Assembly: GCA_018266845.1 (NCBI GenBank)
Contig: JAFDZO010000004.1
Span: forward strand, 62,001-126,000
Length of the DNA stretch: 64,000 nt
Direction: 5' to 3'
DNA from: Bacteroidota bacterium
GTDB taxonomy: Bacteria > Bacteroidota > Ignavibacteria > Tepidaquicellales > Tepidaquicellaceae
Shown: positions 31,458 through 41,318 of the stretch, one piece after another
How positions within the stretch are numbered: the stretch's first letter is position 1
Layout: the number at the start of each line of letters is the position of its first letter
Translations under genes and position numbers: made by a program
The notes under the pieces: model-generated
Seen by the model: the letters and a program-made list of their open reading frames with translations, nothing else
Database searches by the model: none
Told to the model about the DNA's origin: nothing

Positions 31458-33416
31458 ATGAAAAAGTTTTTTATTATAATATTTAGCCTCATGGTTAGCA
31501 GGGTTGTTTTCCCTCAGACAACAGGCTGGACCAATTTAGGAATGGGTTTGAATGGAAGCGTAAATGCTGTAACATATTTTAATGGGAAACTAATTGCTGC
31601 CGGCGGCTTTTCAGGCGGAATAGCGCAATGGGATGGAAACACCTGGTCAATATTAGGAGGCGGATTAAATGATACTGTTTACGCATTGACTATAGTCAGC
31701 AATAAACTATATGCGGGGGGAAAATTCACACAGGCAGGCTCTACAACAGCAAATAATATCGCTGAATGGACAGGTTCACAATGGAATGCTTTAGGAACCG
31801 GTTTGTCAGGTCCTGTTTATGCCTTAATAGATTATAATTCATATGTGTATGCCGGCGGAGAGTTTACCAATGCAGGAAGCACTGTGTTAAATAATGTTGG
31901 ATATTGGGATAATGGAAACTGGAGACCTTGCACTCAGGGGGTTGATAATACTGTCTATGCTCTTGCGCTAAATGGCGGAGATATGATAGCTGCTGGCAGA
32001 TTCAGCAGTGCAGGCGGAAGCGCTGCCGGAAAAATTGCCAAATGGAACGGTTCAAATTGGACGGCATTAGGTTCTGCAACCTTTAATGACAGAATTTTTG
32101 CTTTAGAGGCAGGCAACGGTAAAATTTATGCCGGCGGCAGGTTTACTACAGGCGGCGGAATTCCGTCAAACTACCTTGCTGTTTATGACGGTTCTACATG
32201 GTCGGCAGTCGGAGGGGGAGTGGAAGACAGAGTTTACGCCTTAAAAATGTTTAATAATGAACTGATTGTGGGAGGACAGCATAAATTTGCCGGAAGCGGA
32301 AACAGCTTATATTGTAACAGAATTTCAAAGTGGAATGGAACGAGCTGGTCAAGCTATAGCACAGGAATGAATGATAAAGTTAATGCCATTTTGGCTCCTG
32401 ATACCGCTATATCAATTATCGCCGCAGGTGAGTTTACAACTGCGGGCGGAAGAACAGCATACAGAGTTGCATCGTGGAAAAATTTATCTACTTATACAAT
32501 CTCGGGAACAGTCAAATATTCCGGCAGCGGTTTACCTGTAACTTCGGGAAAAGTAAAAGCTATAAGATTAGATTTATATACCAGAGAGGTGTTATCGGTT
32601 GATAGTGTTAATATTCAGGCAAACGGAACTTTTAACTTAGTGAGAACACGTCAGGATACGGTTGACGTAATAGCTTTTCCGAATGATGTAAGTCAGGTAG
32701 AAGATTTTGTTCCAACCTACTATCCTTCTACATTACAGTGGCAGAATTCTCAAAGAGTAATAGTAGCCGGGAATGTTTCAAATATAAATATAGATGTAAT
32801 TCCGGCAACTCCTATTGCTTCAAACGGAGTAATCGGCGGTAATTCAATACTAAATTATTTGCCGGCGGGTTTGATAAATGGCAGCGGGCTGCCGTTTAAA
32901 TCGAAAACAATTATTTATGCAAAGCAGGGCAATCTTTATCGCGGATTTGCATTGAGCAATAATAATGAATTGTACGGAATGTCAGCATTGCCTCCCGGTA
33001 ATTATGATATTATAGTAAATAGAATAGGATATACATCTGCATCTGCAAATGTAACTTTGTCTTCTGCCAATAACTTTACAATTGATAATCTTAATTTCAC
33101 ATTAAACCCATTAGACAGGGTAGGGGTACAAAATATCGGAACGACTGTTTCCAAAAATTTTGTTCTTCATCAAAACTATCCGAATCCTTTCAATCCTGAA
33201 ACAAGGATAAAATTTGAAGTAGTTTCAACAAAGAATGTAAGCATTCAGGTTTTCGATGTTTTAGGTAAAGAAGTCGCTACATTAGTAAATAAAAAGTTTA
33301 CGCCGGGTGTTTATGAAGTAAGTTTTGAAGCTTCAAAGCTCTCAAGCGGAATTTACTTTTACAAATTAGTTACAGATGATTTTGCAGATACAAAGAAGAT
33401 GATATTAGTAAGATAA
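31458..33416 (+). CDS. T9SS-exported beta-propeller protein with C-terminal sorting domain
   Basis: The 652-aa protein has a signal peptide (MKKFFIIIFSLMVSRVVFPQ). About seven repeats of the form LYAGGKFT..G...N.IA.W.G..W..LG (30-360), a propeller built on the delta-60/kelch pattern, come next. A carboxypeptidase-regulatory-like beta segment follows (375-560). The type A type IX sorting domain (about 570-652) has HQNYPNPFNPETRIKFEV, VFDVLGKEVATLVN and the final GIYFYKL. Likely displayed on or released from the cell surface. Co-transcribed with the TrmB gene. Confidence 0.9.
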   Translation: MKKFFIIIFSLMVSRVVFPQTTGWTNLGMGLNGSVNAVTYFNGKLIAAGGFSGGIAQWDGNTWSILGGGLNDTVYALTIVSNKLYAGGKFTQAGSTTANNIAEWTGSQWNALGTGLSGPVYALIDYNSYVYAGGEFTNAGSTVLNNVGYWDNGNWRPCTQGVDNTVYALALNGGDMIAAGRFSSAGGSAAGKIAKWNGSNWTALGSATFNDRIFALEAGNGKIYAGGRFTTGGGIPSNYLAVYDGSTWSAVGGGVEDRVYALKMFNNELIVGGQHKFAGSGNSLYCNRISKWNGTSWSSYSTGMNDKVNAILAPDTAISIIAAGEFTTAGGRTAYRVASWKNLSTYTISGTVKYSGSGLPVTSGKVKAIRLDLYTREVLSVDSVNIQANGTFNLVRTRQDTVDVIAFPNDVSQVEDFVPTYYPSTLQWQNSQRVIVAGNVSNINIDVIPATPIASNGVIGGNSILNYLPAGLINGSGLPFKSKTIIYAKQGNLYRGFALSNNNELYGMSALPPGNYDIIVNRIGYTSASANVTLSSANNFTIDNLNFTLNPLDRVGVQNIGTTVSKNFVLHQNYPNPFNPETRIKFEVVSTKNVSIQVFDVLGKEVATLVNKKFTPGVYEVSFEASKLSSGIYFYKLVTDDFADTKKMILVR

Positions 33417-33442
33417 AAAATTTAACATTAGTAATTAAAATG

Positions 33443-33475
33443 GCGGAACCGGAAAATTTCTGGTTCCGCTTTTTT
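33443..33475 (+). terminator. intrinsic terminator after the T9SS protein
   Basis: Arms GCGGAACC (33443-33450) and GGTTCCGC (33462-33469) enclose an 11-nt loop and are followed by six T residues. Confidence 0.85.
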
Positions 33476-33583
33476 ATTGTTCAACCCGGAAATTTATTCG
33501 TTTTTGTAAATCTCATGGATTTTATATACTCGTATAATGCAAGTTTTTTAAATTAGCAAAATTAGTAAATTTGTGAATCAGGT

Positions 33584-34006
33584 TTGGATAAAAATAAATC
33601 AAATAAGAAAATAAGCAAATTTAATAAACAAGCTTTGGTGCTGGCAGGGCATTCTTTTGTCGGGCTTGGAATCCTCGGAATGATATTACCTCTGATGCCT
33701 ACCACAGTTTTTCTACTTCTTGCCGCAGCTTGTTACGCAAAAAGTTCACCTCAGTTTTATAGCTGGCTGCATACAAATAAGTATTTTGGAAAACACTTAA
33801 AAAATTATAAAGATAAGAAGGGCACACCGCTATCTGTTAAAGTATTTAGCTTAGTATTTCTTTGGCTTTCTATGTTGTTTTCGATTTACACTATTAAAGA
33901 TAATTCCAATTTTATTTATATTACCATTCTTCTGTTAATAATTGCCGGAGCAGTTACCATTCATTTGCTAACACTAAAAACTTACAAAGAGAAGGAAGAA
34001 AAATGA
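33584..34006 (+). CDS. DUF454 / YbaN-type membrane protein
   Basis: The 140-aa protein has the DUF454 core GILGMILPLMPTTVFLLLAAACYAKSSPQFYSWL (residues 30-63, quoted in two halves elsewhere as the hallmark PLMPTTVF) and three to four membrane helices. The only possible in-frame start before the first helix is TTG at 33584, with a basic N-terminus (DKNKSNKKISKFNKQ). Function of the family unknown. Transcribed alone. Confidence 0.82.
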   Translation: MDKNKSNKKISKFNKQALVLAGHSFVGLGILGMILPLMPTTVFLLLAAACYAKSSPQFYSWLHTNKYFGKHLKNYKDKKGTPLSVKVFSLVFLWLSMLFSIYTIKDNSNFIYITILLLIIAGAVTIHLLTLKTYKEKEEK

Positions 34007-34124
34007 TAATTTTCTTCAAAATTCCTATCAAAAATCCATTTTCTTTTTAAATTGAATTAATAAAGCATTAAAGGTATTTTCTTTTTAAAGCAGGTCTTTT
34101 CTCAAATTATATTCTGAATTTTTA

Positions 34125-34209
34125 TATATTTGCAGGAAAAAGAAAAGATGAAAAATATGGAAAATCTCTGCTCCTATCTGCGTATTGGACTGTGATAGGA
34201 TTAGCGGAG
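34125..34209 (+). promoter_or_regulatory. candidate promoter and structured leader of the polysaccharide cluster
   Basis: TATATTTG (34125-34132) fits the -7 consensus TAnnTTTG, although no -33 TTTG stands at the right distance. Downstream, CTCTGCTCCTATC (34166-34178) can pair with GATAGG (34194-34199) and AGCGGAG (34203-34209) around a 15-nt loop. The short ORF at 34148-34195 covers the left arm. gmd starts at 34253. Confidence 0.4.
34148..34195 (+). CDS. possible 15-codon leader peptide before gmd
   Basis: ATG at 34148 opens MKNMENLCSYLRIGL and ends at TGA 34193-34195. It is preceded by AGGAAAAAG, a plausible ribosome site. Its second half forms the left arm of the hairpin in the leader, so translation would disrupt the fold. 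No run of one amino acid is present, which argues against classical attenuation. Could be chance. Confidence 0.35.
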   Translation: MKNMENLCSYLRIGL

Positions 34210-34252
34210 CTATAGTTAAAAAATAATTTATAAATCAAAATATATTAATTTA

Positions 34253-35281
34253 ATGTCAAAAAAAGCGTTAATCTCAGGAATTACCGGACAGGATGGCAGT
34301 TACCTTGCGGAAATTTTGTTAAAGAAAGGTTATGAAGTGCACGGAATAATTAGAAGGAGCAGTTCGTTCAATACCGGGCGTATTGACCACCTTATGGGAG
34401 ATAAAGAAATAATGAATAAATCATTTTTTCTATATCACGGAGACATAACAGATACCAGTAATCTAAACAGGCTGCTTGAAAAGATTGAACCGGATGAAAT
34501 TTATAATCTTGCTGCTCAGTCGCACGTAAAAGTTTCGTTTGAAGTTCCTGAATATACTGCGGAAGTTGATGCAATCGGCACTTTAAGATTTTTAGATGCT
34601 ATCAGAGAAACCGGAATTAAAACGAAATTCTATCAGGCATCCACCAGCGAGCTTTACGGAAAAGTACAGGAAGTTCCGCAAAAAGAAACAACTCCCTTCT
34701 ACCCGAGAAGTCCTTACGGCGTAGCTAAAATTTACGGCTATTGGATAGTTGTTAATTACCGCGAAGCGTATAACCTTTTTGCATGCAACGGAATTTTGTT
34801 TAATCATGAGTCTCCGCGCAGAGGTGAAACATTTGTAACAAGAAAAATTACGCGGGCAGTTGCGGCAATTAAAAAAGGAAAGCAGGAAAGGCTGACACTT
34901 GGCAATTTGGACTCTAAAAGAGACTGGGGATATGCTCCTGAATATTGCGAAGGAATGTGGATGATTATGCAGCAGGATAAACCGGAAGATTATGTTCTTG
35001 CAACGGGGGAAACTCATACTGTAAAAGAATTTACCGAGCTTGCTTTTAAATCTGTGGATATAGAATTAGAGTGGGAGGGAAAAGAAGAAAATGAAATCGG
35101 CAAAGACAAAAAAACCGGAAAAGTATTAGTTGCTGTTGACCCTGTTTATTACCGCCCGACGGAAGTAGATTTACTCATTGGCGATGCTGCAAAGGCAGAA
35201 AAAAATCTTGGATGGAAACCAAAGGTAAAGTTTGAAGAGCTGGTTGATATTATGGTGAAAGCCGATTTAGAAATAATGTAA
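34253..35281 (+). CDS. gmd: GDP-mannose 4,6-dehydratase
   Basis: The 342-aa SDR enzyme converts GDP-mannose to GDP-4-keto-6-deoxymannose, precursor of fucose, rhamnose, perosamine and others. It has [15 protein letters not shown] (nucleotide-binding Gly motif), the [13 protein letters not shown] block, the catalytic Ser/Thr in [22 protein letters not shown] (Tyr and Lys) and the [17 protein letters not shown] block unique to GMD. First gene of the cluster. No GDP-fucose synthase or RMD follows, so the final sugar is undetermined. Confidence 0.96.
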   Translation: MSKKALISGITGQDGSYLAEILLKKGYEVHGIIRRSSSFNTGRIDHLMGDKEIMNKSFFLYHGDITDTSNLNRLLEKIEPDEIYNLAAQSHVKVSFEVPEYTAEVDAIGTLRFLDAIRETGIKTKFYQASTSELYGKVQEVPQKETTPFYPRSPYGVAKIYGYWIVVNYREAYNLFACNGILFNHESPRRGETFVTRKITRAVAAIKKGKQERLTLGNLDSKRDWGYAPEYCEGMWMIMQQDKPEDYVLATGETHTVKEFTELAFKSVDIELEWEGKEENEIGKDKKTGKVLVAVDPVYYRPTEVDLLIGDAAKAEKNLGWKPKVKFEELVDIMVKADLEIM

Positions 35282-35289
35282 TTGCTCTT

Positions 35290-37209
35290 TTGAAAATTTC
35301 TTTTGAAAAAAATAAAAACCCTGAATCCGGCGGCAGGGAAATTTCTATTGCCGGAGGATTCCTTTCTGTTTCTGATTTGAGGCACGTTCTCTGCGCCCAA
35401 AACGGAGACAAAGAAATTTTCTTTGAAGGAGAAATATATTATACAATTAACGGAGAAAAGGTTTCCCATATAAAAAAAAATGAGTATGCTGCGTTATTAT
35501 CCCGGAAAATTTCCGGTTTTGATGTTTCATCTTTTGTAAATACTGTTGAGGGAATCTACAATGCAGTCTATATAGATAAAGGGAAAAATGAAGTTGTGAT
35601 TTTTTGTGATTACTTACAGAGAAGAAACTTTTTCTATGCTAATTATAATGGTATATTCACCGCTTCAAACAATCTTGAAAATATCATCTCAGGCATCGGT
35701 GAAGTTAGATACAATCAAGAGGGTTTACATTCTTATCTGACGATGGGATATACTCCCGCATATCAAACCCTCTATGATGGAATTGAAAGATTTTCTGTAA
35801 ATGAGTATGTGAAAATTTCTGCCGGTTCGGTTAAAAATTGTTTTTTAGAGGAAGTGTATTCTGTTGAGAACTATGGCTTGCAGAATATAGAAAAATATGA
35901 CAGGCTGATTTCAGATTCGGTGATTTCCCGCTCTGCCGATACTAACTTTGTTCTTAACAGCGGAGGTTGGGATTCTACGGCAATTATCTTTCAGCTTTTG
36001 CAGGCGCACGAGGCATCTAAAGTAAATTCATTTGTATATGAAACAAAGCTAAAAGACGGACAAATATATAACATTTATGAATCCGATAAAGTAAAGAAGA
36101 TAGCGGACTATTACGGTATCAAATCTGAAACGATTGAAATAGATTTTGGAAATAAAAGTTTGATTGATGACTGGAAATCTTTAAGCGCATGCCTTAAAAA
36201 AAATCACACGTATTTTTTTGTTGATATGCCGAAAGCAGTTAATGATATTTTTTTAAAAGATTCATCAGCATCTGTTTTCAGCGGAGAAGCTTCCGACTCA
36301 ATACATAATTTCGGATTTTCTCAATACGTTTCTGTTACATATCCCGGCAGGGCTTTACGTGAATATGGAGATAAAATGAAAAGCTATCTTTTCAGCCCGG
36401 AGTTTTTTTCTAAAGTTAAGGGCGATTCATTTGAAGAAGATAGAGTGTATCAGTTTTTTCGATATTATTTCGGAGATGAGAATTTTGAGAAAAATATGAA
36501 CAACGGGAAAGAAAAATATATCAGGTATTTTAACTCATTTATGATTTCAGGCGGCAGAGTACCGTTTTTTTTGCCGATTGAAAGTGAATTTGCAAGAAGC
36601 GCGTTAAAAAATAAAGTTAATGAAAATTTAAACGGCAGCATTTTTGAAGCAATAGCGGAAAAAGCTGATGCCGGAAATTTATATTTCTACCTTCTTCAGC
36701 TTTACAGGTTTTATCATTTTCACAGCCCGCAGATTGAGGTGAAGCACTCACCTATGAGAGAAGCCAATGGGAATTGCAAAATCCCATTCCTTGATATTAG
36801 CTTATTAAAATTTATGTATTCTATGCCGCAATGCTGGGGCAGGGGGCTGGAAATGTCTCCAACCAAATTTCCGCTCAGGTATCTTGCTAAAGAGAAATGG
36901 AATTTTCCACGCCATATTCTTGAAGATGCGGAAGCGCATTCATATATTGCAGAATCTGATAAAAGATGGAATTATTCAGGCGGCAAATGGAATCTTAACT
37001 GCGAAACAATTTATAACTCAGTTTTTGGAGAAGCTTTTAAAGAAATATTATCTGAAGCAGAATTGGAGAAATACTTTAGCCCTGAATATTTTAAAACTGA
37101 ATTGATGAAAAAAACTATCTCTGAGTATTTAGATGGAAAACAGGATTTATCTCAAAGCGGATTTATTTATAAACTCGGTTCATTATTTTTTACAGGTCTG
37201 TATGAATAA
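35290..37209 (+). CDS. asparagine-synthetase-like protein without the glutaminase cysteine
   Basis: The 639-aa protein has the AsnB C-terminal synthase domain with the pyrophosphate loop NSGGWDSTAI (about residues 223-232) and late blocks IPFLDISLLKFMYSMP and PLRYLAKEKWNFPRHIL. The N-terminal 200 residues keep an Ntn-like pattern (EGIYNAVYIDKGKNEVVIFCDYLQRRNFFY) but lack the Cys2 nucleophile. It may use free ammonia or another amine donor. The start is TTG at 35290, 8 nt after the gmd stop. Probably modifies a sugar carboxylate. Confidence 0.78.
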   Translation: MKISFEKNKNPESGGREISIAGGFLSVSDLRHVLCAQNGDKEIFFEGEIYYTINGEKVSHIKKNEYAALLSRKISGFDVSSFVNTVEGIYNAVYIDKGKNEVVIFCDYLQRRNFFYANYNGIFTASNNLENIISGIGEVRYNQEGLHSYLTMGYTPAYQTLYDGIERFSVNEYVKISAGSVKNCFLEEVYSVENYGLQNIEKYDRLISDSVISRSADTNFVLNSGGWDSTAIIFQLLQAHEASKVNSFVYETKLKDGQIYNIYESDKVKKIADYYGIKSETIEIDFGNKSLIDDWKSLSACLKKNHTYFFVDMPKAVNDIFLKDSSASVFSGEASDSIHNFGFSQYVSVTYPGRALREYGDKMKSYLFSPEFFSKVKGDSFEEDRVYQFFRYYFGDENFEKNMNNGKEKYIRYFNSFMISGGRVPFFLPIESEFARSALKNKVNENLNGSIFEAIAEKADAGNLYFYLLQLYRFYHFHSPQIEVKHSPMREANGNCKIPFLDISLLKFMYSMPQCWGRGLEMSPTKFPLRYLAKEKWNFPRHILEDAEAHSYIAESDKRWNYSGGKWNLNCETIYNSVFGEAFKEILSEAELEKYFSPEYFKTELMKKTISEYLDGKQDLSQSGFIYKLGSLFFTGLYE

Positions 37210-37220
37210 AACTCATTTAG

Positions 37221-38720
37221 TTGCAGGGCAGTAACAAAAGTTCGGCAGAGATTCTTGAATATATCCTTGAACTTGAAAAAAACTTTCCCGTAAAAACCTG
37301 GAAGGCTTTTGGGTTTCACATTTGGCCCATAATAAGAATTTCACTTGGTCTGCATCTATCGGCGAAAAATTTTTTCACAAAAAGTAACCAGATTTCCTCT
37401 TACCGTTCCTCGCTATTATCTGATTCTATTAATTCAATTTGGGCTTCTGTTTATTCGGGCTGGAGCGATTCGGTAAATAATCAGAAGATTGATGGTAAAT
37501 TCGGCGCTGTTTTTTTAAATGTTACATCCACGCGCTATTTCAAACTTGGCGGTAAATGGTTTAATCCTTTTTCGGATTCCTTTACAGGCTATTTTGAAGA
37601 AAAAAAAATAAACTCCTTAGTGCTGGAGTACACCGATACCATGGAGAAAAAAATACCCCGTTACCGGAATTCAAAATATATAGGAACGGGTATAAATTTG
37701 ATGAACTTAAACACCCTTTTTCAATTAAAATTTGAGAAGTTTAATTTTTCAGAATTGAGCGGATTTGATGACTTTTTGGAAAAAACTAAGTTCACTGAAA
37801 AATTTTTCTTAAAAAAAATTTTAAGAGTTCTTAATTACTCGGTCTATTTTGAAAAAATTCTAAAAAAGGCAAAGCCCGGAATAGCAATAGTGGAAGGATA
37901 TTACTCTTACATTGCAATGGGAATGCTTTTAGCGGCGCACCGGCTCAAAATTAAAACAGCGGATATTCAACATGGCGTTCAATCAGAGAGCGATTATTTA
38001 TATTCATTATGGAATGAAATTCCCGATGAGGGATATGAAACTCTGCCGAATATTTTTTGGTGCTGGACAGAAACGGAAAAAGAAAATATTAACTTATGGG
38101 GCTTAAACACTAATGGTAAATATTTATCGCTTGCAGGCGGTAATCCGGTGCTTGAGTTGAATGAAAATGATGAGCACGTTAATTATTATACAAAAGAAAT
38201 CAATGAACTCAAAAATTCCAAGCCCAATCAGATAAATATTTTATATACTCATCAGGCAGAGTTTGAACTAAATGAACTGCTGGTAAGAATTATTCAACAA
38301 TCACCGGAAAACTGGGTATGGTGGATTAGATTTCACCCCCAATACTTTGAAGCTCAAAGCAAAGTAACTGAACAGCTAAGCCGTTTAAAATTAAAAAATG
38401 TAATATACGATAATATTCATTCCTATCCTCTTTCTCTGTTGTTAAAAAATATGAGCCTGCACGTAACGGAATTTTCCAGCTCTGTTCTTGAAGCTGACAT
38501 GCTTGGAGTGCCAAGTATAGTACTCTCACGAACCGGGGAAGAGTTATTCAGAAAGCAAATTGAATCAGGAGCTGCAAAATACTCGTCAAATGAGAGTGAG
38601 TTTTTTTCCTGCGCTGCCGCGATGCTTTCTATGAAGACTATTGTTAAGGAAAATCCTAATTCCGAAAACTTCAAAAAAGGAATTGATGTGCTGATTAATA
38701 TGATAAACGGACGAAACTAA
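37221..38720 (+). CDS. capsule-type GT-B-like glycosyltransferase candidate
   Basis: The 499-aa protein is not closely recognised. It has features of GT-B capsule transferases: an RFHPQ segment (the HP motif, about residue 373) and TEFSSSVLEADMLGVPSIVL near the C-terminus, where nucleotide-sugar ligands bind in KpsS/CDP-glycerol transferase-like families. The first half is unusual and contains IDGKFGAVFLNVTSTRYFKL. An in-frame TAG stands just before the proposed TTG start at 37221, so no longer form is possible. Glycosyl transfer is inferred. Confidence 0.5.
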   Translation: MQGSNKSSAEILEYILELEKNFPVKTWKAFGFHIWPIIRISLGLHLSAKNFFTKSNQISSYRSSLLSDSINSIWASVYSGWSDSVNNQKIDGKFGAVFLNVTSTRYFKLGGKWFNPFSDSFTGYFEEKKINSLVLEYTDTMEKKIPRYRNSKYIGTGINLMNLNTLFQLKFEKFNFSELSGFDDFLEKTKFTEKFFLKKILRVLNYSVYFEKILKKAKPGIAIVEGYYSYIAMGMLLAAHRLKIKTADIQHGVQSESDYLYSLWNEIPDEGYETLPNIFWCWTETEKENINLWGLNTNGKYLSLAGGNPVLELNENDEHVNYYTKEINELKNSKPNQINILYTHQAEFELNELLVRIIQQSPENWVWWIRFHPQYFEAQSKVTEQLSRLKLKNVIYDNIHSYPLSLLLKNMSLHVTEFSSSVLEADMLGVPSIVLSRTGEELFRKQIESGAAKYSSNESEFFSCAAAMLSMKTIVKENPNSENFKKGIDVLINMINGRN

Positions 38721-40013
38721 TTGCACACTGTTAAATTATACTATTCAAGATTTCTAAAAAGCAGACTTGCTAAGGATGCAGGAGTATATACTACATTTAC
38801 AGTTTTAGACCGCGCCGTACCTTTTATTTTGCTTCCGGTAATAACCAGATTTTTATCTCCTGACGAGTATGGTGTGTATGTTACATTTCAGACGCTGCTT
38901 AGTTTCTTTGTCCCCTTTTTGTCATTGGGAACCGATGCTTCTATTATTATAAGCTACTTTAAATTATCCTATGAAAAATTCAAAGAATATTTTTTTAACA
39001 GCTTTGTTATTTTTCTTTCTCTTTCGGCGATAGTATTTGTAGTTTTTTATTTTTTATCTTCTCAAATTTCAGATGTTGTAAAATTTCCTTCTCAATGGCT
39101 GATGTGGGTGTTTGCCGGATGTTTTTTTCAATATATAAATGATTTGAACGCGAATCTCTGGCAGTCGTTTCGCAAGCCGCACAGATACGGTGTTTTTAAA
39201 ATTTCATACACAATATTAAAGAACGGCTTAAACCTTTATTTTGTAATTAGTCTGGGGTTAAGCTGGCAAGGATTGATTTACAGCCAGATAATTACGGCTG
39301 TTATCTTTTGTTCCGTCAGTCTTGTTATTTTTTTAAGAAGAGAATATTTCAATTTCGATTTTAACGCATCATTTATGAAAGACAGCTTGCGCTATGGGAT
39401 TCCTCTTTCTCTTCACAATCTCGGCGCATGGGCTGCCGATTTAGCAAGCCGTTTAATATTAAATTCTATGGTTGGCATTGCCGCAACGGGAGAGTTTGGC
39501 GCAGGCGCAACTTTGGGAATGATTGTTTCTCTTATTCAGGATTCTTTTAACAGGGCGTTCGCGCCGTATCTTTTTGAGCAGCTGAAAAATCCTACTCTGG
39601 AAATCAAAAAATCTTTGGTAAAAAAAACTTATCTCTATTACGTTATAATTTTTATTGTTGCTGCAATAGTCGGTATTGCCGGGTCGCTAGCAGCGTCAAC
39701 AATACTCGGAGAAAAGTATAAAAATTCCCATCAGTTTATCATCTGGATTAGCTTTGCTTATGCGTTCACGGGGCTTTATAAGATGCACGTAAATTATATT
39801 TTTTATGAAAAAAAGTCAAAGTTATTGATGCTTATCACTCTCATTTCGGGAGCTGTAAATATTCTGCTGTGCTTTTGGCTTATTGAGACAAACGGCGCAA
39901 TCGGTGCAGCGCAGGCATTTCTTCTTAGTAATGCTGTTTCTTACGCAGTAACTTTTTACATAGCGAACAGGCTCGTTCCTATGCCGTGGAATGTTTTTAA
40001 ATTAGCCGGATAA
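38721..40013 (+). CDS. polysaccharide flippase, Wzx type (first)
   Basis: The 430-aa protein has about twelve membrane helices and the MOP-superfamily polysaccharide flippase start (RFLSPDEYGVYVTFQTLLSFF). It would move lipid-linked repeat units across the inner membrane. The proposed TTG start directly follows the preceding TAA, and the stop is directly followed by the ATG of the Wzy-type gene. A second flippase is at 53325-54557. Confidence 0.9.
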   Translation: MHTVKLYYSRFLKSRLAKDAGVYTTFTVLDRAVPFILLPVITRFLSPDEYGVYVTFQTLLSFFVPFLSLGTDASIIISYFKLSYEKFKEYFFNSFVIFLSLSAIVFVVFYFLSSQISDVVKFPSQWLMWVFAGCFFQYINDLNANLWQSFRKPHRYGVFKISYTILKNGLNLYFVISLGLSWQGLIYSQIITAVIFCSVSLVIFLRREYFNFDFNASFMKDSLRYGIPLSLHNLGAWAADLASRLILNSMVGIAATGEFGAGATLGMIVSLIQDSFNRAFAPYLFEQLKNPTLEIKKSLVKKTYLYYVIIFIVAAIVGIAGSLAASTILGEKYKNSHQFIIWISFAYAFTGLYKMHVNYIFYEKKSKLLMLITLISGAVNILLCFWLIETNGAIGAAQAFLLSNAVSYAVTFYIANRLVPMPWNVFKLAG

Positions 40014-41318
40014 ATGAACCTTTTTAGATTATCATCTGAAATAAAAAAACGTCTGGTATTCGGAGTTGTTTTTTTTTATTTAACCGGTCCCGTATTTAGA
40101 ATTTATCATGCTTATATTTCGGACATATTCTTTCTTGTTACTTTTCTCTTAGTCTTGTTTAGCGGGACGAGATTTAAGTTAGATAATATATATATGAGAA
40201 TATTTCTCATCCCTTGTTTTATTACCGTCATTATTATTGCCGGAAAATTTTTTATGGGATTTGAATTAGGCTCGGATGAGTTAGCGAATTTTTTAAACTA
40301 TGTTAAGCTGTTTTTTTTGTTTGTTTTAGTTTACTCAGTCTTTATGGAAAGCAGTTCGGAGAATACGGCGCGGAGAGATTTACGATTATTTAACTCAATT
40401 TTAATTTTTTTTATTATCTTAGTCAGCTCTATCGGAATTCTACAATTTACAAACAGTCCCATTGCAGATTTCATAATTAAAAATTTTTATCATGTTGTGC
40501 ATAAGTCAGGTTCGGATAATATATACGAGTTTCAGCTTCTTAACAGAGTAACAAGTATTTTTGACAGCTTCAATGGAATGGGTATTGTTTTATGCTTCAC
40601 TCTATTTATATTTATTTTTGTTAACACGGAATTGAAAAACTATTGGAGCATACTGATTATTCTACTTGGAATTTTAATGATTTTTCTCTCAGGTAACAGA
40701 GCTAGCCTGATTATGCTTTTCCTAATGTCTGTTTCTTATCTGCTGTATATAAAAAAGGGATTTAGCTTGAAAATTTTTGGCGTTATTTCTGTCATACTTA
40801 TTTCAAGCGGTTTAATATTTTTTTTGCTTTCAAATTTCCTCAGCTTTGATAACTATATTAGATTCTACGAGTTCAAGTTGTTTTTGCAAAATGGAAGCAT
40901 TCCCCCCACTCTGCAAGTGAGATTAGAAAAATGGCAATGGATTCCCCAGTATATGCTTTCTGTTAAGCAGGGATTTTTCGGCTATACTACAAATGATTTT
41001 ATTAAAGAAAAAATTTACACATCGCCCGATAATCAATATCTGAATTGGCTTGTTTACTATGGCTATATAGGAGCTTCTCTGTTTGTTCTTTGGGCAATAT
41101 ATTCACTTACTTTATTAATGAAAAAAAGAGCGGGAACAATTTTAAGCAGAGCTGTACCATTTACGGTTATCTACTGGAGCGGATTAATTTTGATTGGCTT
41201 GGTTCAGGAAAGTTTTTTCTTTGGAAGATTGAGAGAGCTTTTTATATTCTTACTGGCAATGACTGCTGCGTATAACTCATTAAGCAAAAAAAACATTATA
41301 GAGACGAATAATGTATAG
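40014..41318 (+). CDS. O-antigen polymerase/ligase-like membrane protein (Wzy type)
   Basis: The 434-aa protein has about eleven membrane helices and the Wzy/WaaL pattern: a loop with FDSFNGMGIVLCF, FLSGNRASLIMLFLMSVSYLL (the GNRA block of Wzy_C) and a large periplasmic loop near residues 290-340 with TTNDFIKEKIYTSPDNQYLNWLVYYGYIG (quoted in part). Joins repeat units in the periplasm. Adjacent to the first flippase. Its end overlaps the LpxD-like gene by 8 bp. Confidence 0.85.
   Translation: MNLFRLSSEIKKRLVFGVVFFYLTGPVFRIYHAYISDIFFLVTFLLVLFSGTRFKLDNIYMRIFLIPCFITVIIIAGKFFMGFELGSDELANFLNYVKLFFLFVLVYSVFMESSSENTARRDLRLFNSILIFFIILVSSIGILQFTNSPIADFIIKNFYHVVHKSGSDNIYEFQLLNRVTSIFDSFNGMGIVLCFTLFIFIFVNTELKNYWSILIILLGILMIFLSGNRASLIMLFLMSVSYLLYIKKGFSLKIFGVISVILISSGLIFFLLSNFLSFDNYIRFYEFKLFLQNGSIPPTLQVRLEKWQWIPQYMLSVKQGFFGYTTNDFIKEKIYTSPDNQYLNWLVYYGYIGASLFVLWAIYSLTLLMKKRAGTILSRAVPFTVIYWSGLILIGLVQESFFFGRLRELFIFLLAMTAAYNSLSKKNIIETNNV

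Noticed and set aside
34166-34209. Leader hairpin as an intrinsic terminator
   Set aside because: No U-run follows the right arm; the next bases are CTATAGTTAAAAAATAA.
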